Shown here piece by piece: positions 22,560 through 32,773 of a stretch of DNA of 37,265 nucleotides. This DNA comes from Rodentolepis nana (lineage: Eukaryota > Platyhelminthes > Cestoda > Cyclophyllidea > Hymenolepididae). The notes below the pieces were generated by a model. The model ran no database searches. It was not told the origin of the DNA and saw only the letters and a program-made list of their open reading frames with translations. Numbering within the stretch: position 1 is the stretch's first letter; each line of letters begins with the position of its first letter. The position numbers were made by a program, and so were the translations under genes. Where the stretch lies: assembly GCA_900617975.1 (NCBI GenBank), contig UZAE01012348.1, positions 1-37,265 on the forward strand, written 5' to 3'.

Positions 22560-22810
22560 AACGACGAACGTGAAAGGTAAAATATCCAGTTTTTGGCGGC
22601 AGGCGGCTGCAGCTGCTCTTCGGCATCAAAAGCAATCGGAAGATACGACAAATCAAAAGTCTTATTCCTCCTCGCCCACCTCAAGCGGCATGGACACTGA
22701 AGAAGCCGCACTTCGACGAACACTAACAAATCTCTTCCAAATTTCCTGGCCTACGTATCAGCAGGTCTCTTGTTGGCAACATTCCTTCCAGAATCTTCTT
22801 CAGGACGAAC
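22560..22810 (+). CDS. RGS-domain protein, exon 3 (linker and start of RGS domain)
   Basis: A 251-nt exon from acceptor TTTCCATAG (ends 22559) to donor GTAAGG (from 22811). Its first base completes the AA left by exon 2 to Lys, and its last base C joins AT of exon 4 to make His. It encodes a basic stretch with an alanine run (WRQAAAAALRHQK), a Ser-rich segment, then a helix-like SWPTYQQVSCWQHSFQNLLQ. The W-x-x-S-F-x-x-L-L motif is the conserved first helix of RGS domains. The same stretch could be read as continuing past the donor, but only splicing at 22810 yields the onward RGS motif. Confidence 0.92.
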
Positions 22811-24055
22811 GTAAGGAAACGCTATTCCTATTGGATTTTTGGATCGAAAAAAATTTCCAAATTTAAATTCAATGTTACTAGAGTAAAGTCACCTTTCAGG
22901 GGGATCGAGTGAATTTCAAAATCAAATAAGCACTAATTAGCACTAAGCGATGTGATTGAAGATGTGATTCATTCCAGTGAAGAAGTCTTGTTACAAAGAC
23001 ATCGGAATAAGCACAAAAATATGTGATTTGGATGTGTACTCAGAGTCCGCCCACATTTGCTCCAATTTTAGAGGCAATTTGGTCATATTTGCTCCTAATG
23101 AATATTCATATGCTATTTTGGATTTGATTAAAATTAATGCACTTGCATTACTGAAAATAGTGTCAATTTTGCTACCAAATATCAAAATCGGTATATATAG
23201 TGAATAATAACATTTTGACCTTTGCTCTTAAAGAAAAAATGATGCAATTGAAATCAATTACGTTTCATTTAGTCTTCAGTATCTAACTCTAGCCAAGGTC
23301 TATTCTTTAAATGCTTCTAGACATAGCATTCTTAGCCATCGAGACATTTTACTTTCTCCTATGCAAAGGAATAGAAATCTTTACTTTATGAACTATTGCA
23401 CCTCGTTATCTAACTCTCACTATTACGCAAAGATCGTGTCTTGGCAGTTTAAAGATAATGGATTCATCAAGCGTCCCCTTTTTCTTCAGTAGCAAAATAG
23501 ACGCACATTTACCTCAAAGTCCGTAATAAGTTGTTTCCTCCTCTACTCCACAAAACCATTGACTATAGATCAAAATTTTATTCTAATTTTATAGTGCAAA
23601 TAAAAGTGGAATCACCCAAGCTCTTTTGCTTTCATCCTTACTTCTCAAATTAGGCAATTTACCGATTAATGTTGTCATGAAATAAACCACCGCATGCAAA
23701 TTCTCTCTGCGTGAAGTCATGTTTACTTGCACTTTAAATAACATAACTTGATTGCTAAATAAAGCAACTTCAATAAACTCCTGGACAACTTGTCTAATAA
23801 TTGCATGCAATAGGCAAACAATAAAACAAAATTGCGCGAATCCTCATTTGAATGTCACTAATTATACACTCGTTTGTGCAAAGAAGGTGAAATCTACTTA
23901 AATGTGTGCGTAAAGAACACGGACAGAGTTAGCGATGGTGGGTGTTGCCAATGAACGAGTTAGGGGCTATAAAAATATTTTTTTACATTTGTAATAAAGG
24001 AAATGCTAATAATTGTGCGTTTATTAATGGTTCTCATATTGCACTTTAATTTCAG
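22811..24055 (+). other. RGS gene intron 3
   Basis: A 1.25-kb phase 1 intron from GTAAGG to TTTAATTTCAG. It is AT-rich with short open frames on both strands and no recognisable gene or family repeat. Confidence 0.8.
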
Positions 24056-24222
24056 ATGGCATACTGATCTTTCGGGAATTTCTCCAGGGTGAATTCAGTG
24101 ATGAAAATCTCGAATTTTGGATAGCCTGTCAAAAGTACAAATATCTCACAGACGTATTCATACGAAAGCAAAGAGCTCAAGAAATATACGATGGGTTCAT
24201 TGCCTTCCAATCACAAAGAGAG
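24056..24222 (+). CDS. RGS-domain protein, exon 4 (core of RGS domain)
   Basis: A 167-nt exon between TTTAATTTCAG (ends 24055) and GTGAGTG (from 24223). Its frame gives HGILIFREFLQGEFSDENLE followed by FWIACQKYK, the RGS signature. The E-F-S-x-E-N-L/I-x-F-W motif includes the Asn that in known RGS proteins contacts the G-alpha switch regions and stabilises the GTP-hydrolysis transition state. The exon ends in GFIAFQSQRE, which joins VNLD in exon 5. An RGS protein of this kind would speed GTP hydrolysis by Gi/Gq-type alpha subunits at the plasma membrane and so shorten receptor signalling. Confidence 0.96.
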
Positions 24223-26593
24223 GTGAGTGAATAAAAATTTCGCTATATTGGTATCCGTGTTGAATAGAAAAGTAAGTTCCAATACGCAAACATCATCTTT
24301 TCCTTTGATGGTACACTTTCATGCATTATTACTAAACTAGGGATTAATGCCGTACATGAGAAGTAGGGAAGTTAAATCAATTCACAAGTTCGACCGTTTG
24401 AAAATAATTTTCCAATTTGAGGAGAGCTAAATGTAGTGCTATTCATATGTTTGAGGCGGATTGAAAGAGCATTTCATTCAAACGGACGTTTCGATTCATT
24501 TAGCAGAAATTGCGAGAACCTCCTCGCAAATTACGCACACTCAGAACTACCTAAAAGCATAATCAGTGTCGTTTGGAATAAAGTAATTCCAATAACTATA
24601 ATTTGAAAATAAATTGATTTTTCGGAATATATTTGAGAGAAATTGCTGTAGTGCTACGGATTAGAGTACTCTAATGATGATCTAATTAACCGATACCATG
24701 CTTTTCATTGCCTCACAAAACCAAAATCAGAAAAGCATTTGACCAAAAAAGGACTGTTAAGTTCATTTAAAAAATTTACTAGTTGTCTAGTTAATGATAA
24801 GGAACTAATTTTGGTTCATCTAAATTAATTCTTGAGGTGGTTCTTTAACTTAGTTTCCATTTCAGGTTTTTTGAGCATGACGCATCTTTCATAACCCTAT
24901 CTGTCGTGAAAAATAAATTTCCAGAGTGTTTTATTTTGCCTTATTGTAAAAGAAATTTGATTGGATGTTTTATTGAATGCACCAATAGCCATAATTTCTC
25001 GCTCGATGAAAATCATTAAACGTGTTATATGTTATTCGTTATTACCAGTCGCAATGCGCACCATCTTGATAGTCTTAGCAATTTAGCTATAGCTTACAGT
25101 TGAATTAGATCTGATAAGACTGTGCTAGGCAATAAACACTTCATCTAATTAGTCGTTTGGAAGTCTCCCGTGAACAAGCTCGATACTGTTATATGTAGTT
25201 TCAGTAGAATACTATTAAAGAAATCAGCAATCTAAGCCCTGCTATTAAATAATACAATTCAATAAATGTCCATAATTACTAAATAAATTCAAATTCAATA
25301 AATATAATGTGATTGAAGGAGAGAATGAAAACGCGCAAAAAATGCACATTTATGCATCTCAGTACATCCGAATGCGTATTTAAGGACTCAAAGAATATGA
25401 CAATATTTTTTTAAGCATATTCCAATTGCTCCTATTTGAGTTAAAGACAATAATAATATATTCCTTCTTCTATTGCTCATTTTAAATAAAACAATTTTAT
25501 ATAATTGACAAACAAGTAAGTCCCTATGCTAATTAGTTCTCAATAATTATTCAGGCGCCAAGAAAGTATTAATATAATGCACTTGTATGCCTAAGCATTC
25601 TTTGGCGTCATCATCGTGTTGTCTCTATGATTTTTACTTACTGGAATCTACTTTAACAGTAGGCTTTAATAGTATAACAGGAAGTATAATAATTCAACGC
25701 AAATTTTTAAAACTGATATATTAAATGAGTAATATTTGCAATTGACGGTTCGATCAAAACTGAATTTCTAACTCATGAAACTTTCACAATGATTTCCGTG
25801 AGTTACGTATAGCAAACTCCTATTTACTCTTAACTGGATGGGGGGGGGGGGGGGGGAGGGGGTTGGGGTGGAGTGAGAGGTGGGGAGGAGATTTCAATAA
25901 ATCTTCACTTTTCCGGAAACAGAAAGCAGTCAGAGTGTTTGAATAGTAAAAATTGGAAAAAACGTTAATTTAAAAAAAAAAGAAATTTCACACTTCGAAA
26001 CTTTCTCATCTCTAGCCAATTCAGTTGTTCTGCCAGTTATTCAATTTAGTTCAATGAGACCAGAAAATACAAAACTACATTAGATTAATCAAAAAACACA
26101 TTTTTGCTCTTAGTTAAACAAATTGACTGGGTATTAGAAATACAGTTGTAAAAAAAGTTGCAGGCAACGCGTTTATAAGCACAGAACCACCACAACAGGT
26201 AATGGCGGTCCCATCTCAGTTTCACCATTGGCCGACTCTGCATGTTCACCGGTTCTTCAGTTTAGTCCAACTAGGCTGAGAGTCCACTCACATGCTTATT
26301 GACTCGTAAATTATTGCAAGAATGGCTGGCCTTACAAATATTTCTCAGGGGTTAAGTAGTTGTGAAACACTTGTGTTTGCATATTGCTCTTTTGAGCTAT
26401 TGTCTAACCTATTTAATGAGCCTAAACGTCCGTTACAAATGAGTTTGACTGGCATCTCATGAACAAATAGAAACTTTTTCAGTGTTTCAATTCTGCCATT
26501 TTCATTGAGAAAACCTCGAATATTAGAGGCTGCATCTCAGATATGAGGTAGTATTCCGATTTTTCAAATGTATTCAATTTTTTTCTATTTTAG
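24223..26593 (+). other. RGS gene intron 4
   Basis: A 2.4-kb phase 0 intron from GTGAGT to TTTTTCTATTTTAG. It contains a 17-G homopolymer and G-rich tract at 25840-25890. The rest is AT-rich, with no gene or SINE-like copy seen. Confidence 0.8.
25840..25890 (+). repeat. Poly-G tract and G-rich run (G-quadruplex potential)
   Basis: Seventeen consecutive G (25840-25856) followed by AGGGGG, GGGG and further G clusters to about 25890, on the sense strand of intron 4. Striking against an otherwise AT-rich intron. The exact G count could be a sequencing or assembly artefact. Confidence 0.85.
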
Positions 26594-26959
26594 GTAAATC
26601 TAGATTGTGAAACTCGGATTCAAACGGAAATGCGATTAAGCCAGGCAGAGCCAGATCTCTTTGACGCAAGTCAAAAACGCATTGAGGCTCTAATGGAGAA
26701 AGATCCCTACCGACGATTTCTACGGTCAAATCTCTTCCTTAAACTCCTTGATAAATGTCAAAAGCTGAAGAACACAAGTCCCCATTCCCTTGAAGATGAT
26801 TTCAACGATCCAAATTCTAATATTCTGACTTACCAAGCATCAGAATCCACAGCAGCGGATGGAGACTCACTAAAATCCCAGCTAGTTAAAACTAAACCCA
26901 GCCAGTCGATCGATTTGGGCGATTTAAAGGTGGTTTCGGAAAAATTGACCAAATCTTGA
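26594..26959 (+). CDS. RGS-domain protein, last exon (end of RGS domain and C-terminal tail)
   Basis: The exon starts after TTTTTCTATTTTAG (ends 26593), in phase 0, and ends at TGA 26957-26959. It encodes VNLDCETRIQTEMRLSQ, then FDASQKRIEALMEKDPYRRF and LRSNLFLKLLDK, closing an RGS domain of about 120 residues (about 270-389 of the 458 from ATG 11395). E-V-N-L-D, LMEKD-x-Y-x-RFL-x-S and the FD-x-x-Q-x-x-I spacing are those of the R4/B-type RGS family. One residue is unusual: the DSY triplet typical before RRFL is DPY here, although the following Arg is kept. A polar tail of about 70 residues (NTSPHSLEDDFNDPNSNI and onward) follows and matches no domain. Subfamily assignment is by eye. Confidence 0.96.
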   Translation, partial: VNLDCETRIQTEMRLSQAEPDLFDASQKRIEALMEKDPYRRFLRSNLFLKLLDKCQKLKNTSPHSLEDDFNDPNSNILTYQASESTAADGDSLKSQLVKTKPSQSIDLGDLKVVSEKLTKS

Positions 26960-27104
26960 TTGAGGTACATGTGCCGGAATTTTGGCACAAAATGACCAAT
27001 TGCTCCACGTTTCTCAATGTACATACATTCTGCATTTACCATTCCTTATTTCTTTTTTTATTCAAAACCTTTTATCTACATTTATGACTACAGCCTTCTT
27101 GTTT

Positions 27105-27110
27105 AATAAA
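27105..27110 (+). terminator. Polyadenylation signal of the RGS gene
   Basis: AATAAA is found 145 bp after the RGS stop codon, followed by an A-rich stretch. A 3' UTR of about 160-180 bp would result. No nearer AATAAA was noted between the stop and this site. Confidence 0.6.
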
Positions 27111-28416
27111 AAAGGGGTCATGGATTTTATTAATTACCGAACGAGGCACCATATTCTCTTTAACGAGGGTAGATAGTGCAGTGGTTCTGGGAGTCTAGCT
27201 AGACGTAAGAGAATCTGCCATAGAGATTTCTGAGTCGGTCAGGCTTTACTAAGGTAGCAATCCGCTACAAACTCTTTTTTGAGGGATTTCATATAGATAA
27301 ATAAGAAGTTATTAATACCAAACTCAAAATAATATTCCCATTTAAGGATTAATTGTCAAAATTGTTAGAAACTTGAAAGAGCATTTAATTCAGTCAAAAT
27401 TTCAAAGCAATATTAGCTTATTGAATGTTGTAAAATTCACTGTCGAATTGGGAAGATTTTGGATGACTTTAAAAAGTATTCGCTAGCAATTAATGCCTAT
27501 TGCTAACGTTTCATTATATTTTTTTCACGAGAAAAAAAGTGTTTATGAAGTCGTTCAAGAGTTAAAAACAAATAAAGGATTTCTATTATAGAAGTGTAAT
27601 TTTCAAATGATTGAACCATTTTAACGCAATAAAGATGACAATTTAGAGGTTAATTTGAGTAGAGTTTGAATCAGTTTGTAATTCATTTAAGCAGTTTACT
27701 CAGTACGCCTTACGGGGTGGTCTGTTAAGCCAAATTAATTTGGACATCGTTAATAATGCAGAATCTAGTTTACACCAACTCAATAGTGCGAAGACTGTTC
27801 ACGGGACTGCTGTAAACTCGCATCCTTTAAAGTTGAAATATTTCAGTTGCCAACCTTTTTTAAAAATTCAAAATAAATAGAGCTAGATTGTAAATACGCA
27901 GGCCTTAATCCCTCTAGTGAATTGCAGAACAATTTTCCCAATTTTTTTCAAAAATTAATTTTCAAAAAAAACGGAATCTTCTTTGTCATCATTGGCCATT
28001 TACATCCCTTGCTTACTAATTGTATTTTACTTTGAAAATTAACCAACATTCGTTTAAGCTGTGTTGATTTATTGCTATATGAAAATCGAAGTATATTTGA
28101 ATTTTTGGGGAGAAATTAACTTCCTGTTACAGTTTTTGCATTGGAGAATCAAGAGGTAAATCTATCATAGATACTTCAAGTAGGTTAAGGTTATGGCTTC
28201 CCAAGGCTTCATTAAGTAATTTTGTGGTCAGGCATCAGCAACAGAAAGGCTGAATTATCTGCATTGAATTGGCCATTTGGTTCCCATAATCTGGATCACT
28301 GAGCCATTTGGTGCAAATAGCAATCATTATTCATGGAATGGACAATACATGGGAACTTGATATTAGTGAGACCTCTCCCTATCGTGGTTGATATATCTGA
28401 TAAATATTAATTAGAT
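27111..28416. other. Intergenic, downstream of the RGS gene
   Basis: AT-rich sequence without a recognisable gene. Short frames are frequent but none has domain-like character. No repeat-family copy was seen until 28417. Confidence 0.5.
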
Positions 28417-28740
28417 TATTTATTTATATCAAATGGCAGTCTTTTTGATAGTTACCACTAGCCCTTTAGTTGACTTTGGGCTTCACAGAGTGGAGGAGGA
28501 CCATCAAACTCACAAAATTAGTGAGAGGGAAACAGAGGAGTGATTCATAGATGAAAAAGAGACAGACACAAAGATAGAGTAAAGGGTAGGGTGAGCACAT
28601 GTGGAAACGGTCGAATATGACGGGAAGTCGGGTCATGGTAGTTTGAAGTCAGAAGTCAGTTGCCGTTTAACAGATATTTTTGCCGTATAGTATACGTTGC
28701 CCAGAGTGCACCATATAAGGGTTAGTCTATTGCACATCCC
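28417..28740 (-). repeat. SINE-like retroposon, copy 8
   Basis: A full-length inverted copy: tail complement TTATTTATTTATATC, the TTAGTTGACTTTGGGCTTCA block, the purine-rich middle and a head ending TAGTCTATTGCACATCCC. The head is mutated where other copies have CACGTGG and GGTAAGT. Flanks TAATTAGAT (28408-28416) and TAATTTGGAT (28741-28750) look like a decayed target duplication. Confidence 0.88.
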
Positions 28741-31700
28741 TAATTTGGATCATAAAATACACAAGCCTGAAAATTATTAAGAAAAGTTCCACATGAAAAT
28801 CAAGTTTAATTGAAGTTTATTTAAATCTTATGCTTTCTGAAGGAAATGAGTGTTCTTTGCCTGCTAAGGTGCTCATTTGTGGATGATCTCGTTTAAATAA
28901 AACACTGGGCAAATAATTCATTTATCGGACATTCATCAAAAATGCAAATTAATATCGAATCGCCGTTTTTCCATTTCCGTGAAAATGAGTATGTAACTGA
29001 TTAAAAATTACATATGAATCCTATCATGTAACAGCGGTTCAAAATGTCGGCTTGGAGACAATTTCAGTTACCTCGGTTCAAGTTTCTTCATTCACTTAAG
29101 AATTTAGGAATAATATATGTACTCGGAATTTCAAATAAACAGAGTTGAAAGCAACTTCTATTTCACTAAAGTGCTTCGATAGTGAAATAGCAAAAAGTTA
29201 ACTGACTTCGCGAAGTATTCAGACATCTTATTTGGAACCTAACTGGCCTAATTGAACCGTAGGATCATAATTACTGCTTCTATTTATAAATATATATTGG
29301 ATTTTATGGATTAAAATATGACATCTTGTTTGGTCCGACACGCTTGTAACATTGTCTTATTCTAACCCTTATGTTCCACGCCAGGTGTCCAGTTAAGCAT
29401 AGGCCTATTCACTTGCTTGCAGGCGCTGCCTTAGCAAATCAAAGAACCAGTGGGAGTGTTTGCCTAAATCACCGTTTTGTTAATTAAACTTGGGTCAACA
29501 TTAGACATTGTTTCGCAATTAAGTCTTAAAAGCTGGTAAACATCGATCAGTTTGACAGGTCCTTGGCATTCCGATTCATACTACTTCACTAATTGCTTAC
29601 CAACTAGCACGGCAAAGGTACATTTTACCAAGTAGTATTCTTGAATTTTTCATCTCTAAAGTACAATGAGCCATCATCTGGCAGATATATCCACTTCTTT
29701 GTCATTGAAATACCTTCTCTCGAATAAATATTAGATCAATCTTTGCGATCCTTTAAAGCGCCAAAAATTATGAACAACCTTGATCATTTTGGTTATTTTA
29801 CATCTTTAAAAGCCTAACAGGATTTGAATGTTAATATCACGCTCTATTTATACCTATGCACCTCGTTTAGCTATCAATTTAATTACTACTGCAATTGCAT
29901 TTAGTCAATATTTGATGCAAGTAGTTTTGAGTGAAGGTAATAGCCTTCAAGTGTCAGACTGGTAATTGGACTTATTCACTTCTCATTCCCATGAATTTGA
30001 GTTCATTTTTGCAGAGTAAAATTGCCCATCGTTTCGTTCTTTCAGCTTCAAATCATGGGGAGGACTTTAGAGCAAATATTTCTCTGTCGAAAACTCTAAA
30101 GTGTGCATAATAGCAACAAAAAACTTCATTCTGAAGCAAAATACTTGCTTTTTCATTTTTCTAGTGATAAGTGCTTGACCAGTTTTAATATTCAATTAGT
30201 GTTTGGTAACACTTTTTAATTAAGTAATTAAGATTCTAGTTGGAAAGTGAAGGGAGTCGTTTCCAATACTTCACTTAGTAGGCTTGAAGGTTAACGAAAT
30301 TAGAGGTCAACATTTATTAACTTGAAAACTATGCTAGAAGCCAGGCTCAGTTATATCTAATTAAGATTGACATTTCCTACTTTTAATGACGTAGCATGTG
30401 CTTAACTCAATAGGTATTTCAATAAAATACGCTCTTTTAAACAATAATTGTTTCTAATATGTGAAGTGAACAAAAAGAAACACACTTGACGAATTCTGAT
30501 AGCTTAAAAAGAGAGCTCTGGGAGATCTAATAAAAAGTTTTCATTCCGATATTTTTACTTACAACACTTGATTAGCAAAGACGTTGACCAAGCACCAGCT
30601 AGTCAATCTATTAACGCCGTAATTTACTTAAATTTCCCCACTTTCTGAAAACCCTAAAGTGATTTTTAATGCCACAAAGGTGATGAATAGTTAACCATAC
30701 ACATTGGCACAATTCAGTGGGCGCAGATATAATATTTTTTCTCATATTCGGTGATTAGAAAGAATAACCGCCTTGACTAGGTCTGGCAGACATGGAGGTT
30801 GTCAAAATCAAACATCTTATTGAAAACACCTTAAGACACCGCTCTTCTTCAAAGAGACACCAAAGAAAAGGCTTCTGAAAAATGCATGAAAAATATATTT
30901 ACATACTGCATGTTACAAATAAGTTCAACTGCATTTGAAAGTTAACAATATCGCAAATTAAAAGGCCAAAAGTCCGAAAAATGAAATATTGGCAATACTT
31001 CTGTGACGTGAAATAAAAAGAAATTTAATTGAAGATTATCTTTAGCAGAATCGAAGCGGTTAGTAGAAATATCATTTTTACTTCATGTTTCAGTTTACAA
31101 TTTTCATAATTTTGGAAATACATCTTCGTATCAGCAAAGTGTCAATAAACTAACGATTATCTAATAAAGTGATAACTCTCTTCTATACTAAGTATCAAGC
31201 CCGCCGTCATAGGCATTTCTCACAAGGTCTACTGGGGTAACCAACAAGAATCGTCTTTTAAAACTTTGACCGATAAAGTCCTTTGAAGCTGTCCCAATAA
31301 TGAACTCACCTAGAATAGACGTATTCAACCTAACTTCGAAATTCTTAATCTCATGTTCAATGAAAGTGGATAATGAATGACTCTCGAGAAGGATTTTATA
31401 CAACATGTGTTTTGGCAGATGCAAATTCTCCGGCACATTACAATGGACCAAGCAATGTGTTATTCATTTATATGGAATAAAGTTCTTATTTGCACCTTCA
31501 AGAATTTTTTATTTAAAAATAACATTTCTATTATCTGTAAGTTTTATCAGTTACAAAAAGACGCTTCGCTAATAATGATTGAAATTCTCTGACTCGCTTC
31601 ACTGTGACGTCAAGACTATTATTAGTGGAAATTTGCGGCAAAATAAATTAATAAAAAGAAACACTTTCTACAAAAATCTTCAACCACCCCGCCCCCCGTC

Positions 31701-32349
31701 TAGAATGAATAATATCCAACTAATTTAAAAATAATAAGGATTAATTACGTTTGGATAAGGCAGGAACCTGGTGGTGTTTTAGCGACAGCGATTATCGTCT
31801 TCTTATTGTGATAAACTACGAAGAATAACTTGAAAAAAAGAGAGGAAAACAAATTTAATTTTTGCGTGGAAAATAGAACTTTCTCAAGAAGAAAATTAAA
31901 TGGTAAAATTAAGAAAAGTTTGCTTTCGATAAAAAAGATCAATCTCAATTAAATTTTGGCAGACTGACTAACATAGTTTTGAGATCGGTTTAGAATCTCA
32001 ACCTGTAAAAATGGATTTTCAAATTTAAATAAAATGTGCTTGAGTTATAAATCAAGGTAGGCTATTTATTAATGCCTGTATAAAAATATGAATAGCAAAC
32101 GCTTGCTATAGGATTTCTGAGTAGTTATGGGAAATAACTAAAAATTTTAGTTTCGGGTATTATTATTATTATTCGAATAAAAGATAAGAAATCAGCTTTC
32201 TCGTTATGGATTAAGGGTTGAACCTTAAAAGCCAATTAAATCAATCCAGTAATTTAAAACGTCATTAAAGTGCTTAACAAATTAAATTTAAAACTAATTT
32301 TAATATTATATTTATTCACCCACTTGCCATTTTTGTTCTAATTGGTATG
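28741..32349. other. Intergenic, no gene recognised
   Basis: 3.6 kb of AT-rich sequence. The one structured item noted is a perfect 11-bp hairpin, CTATTTCACTA (29158-29168) with TAGTGAAATAG (29180-29190), across an 11-nt loop. The frame of 87 codons on the minus strand at 31188-31451 shows no recognisable domain. Low-complexity C-rich sequence lies near 31687-31698, and a short TAT-rich run near 32159-32173. Confidence 0.5.
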
Positions 32350-32773
32350 TATTTATTTATTCACTTCAAGTGGCAGGCACTTTGACAGTTATCATTAGCC
32401 CTTTAGCTGACTTCAGGCTTCACAGAAGGGAGGAGCATTAAGAATCTATTTATTCACTTCAAGTGGCAGGCACTTTGACAGTTATCATTAGCCCTTTAGC
32501 TGACTTCAGGCTTCACAGAGGAGGAGGGGAACATCAAAGTTACAAAAAGTCGAGAGGGGGGACAGAGTTATGATACACAGATGTAAAAGAGACAGACAGG
32601 CAAAAATGTTGAATTAAAGGTAAGATGAGTACTGTGAAATGGGTTGAATATGGCATACAGTGGAGTGATGGTAGTTAGAAGTGAGAAGCCATCTGCCAGT
32701 TAATAGACTTTTTGCCGTATGAGTATACGTTGCCCAAGATGAACCACGTGGAGGTAAGTCTATCACACACCCC
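32350..32773 (-). repeat. SINE-like retroposon, copy 9, with duplicated 3' end
   Basis: An inverted copy whose 3' portion is present twice. The 72 bp at 32355-32426 recur without a visible change at 32448-32519, with 21 bp between them. The rest of the element follows once, through the purine-rich middle to the head (CCACGTGGAGGTAAGTCTAT, then CACACACCCC). Flanks GTATGTAT (32345-32352) and GTATATAT (32774-32781) are a possible imperfect target duplication. Confidence 0.9.

Noticed and set aside
31188..31451. 87-codon frame on the minus strand
   Set aside because: No recognisable motif, no supporting splice signals and no neighbouring coding blocks.
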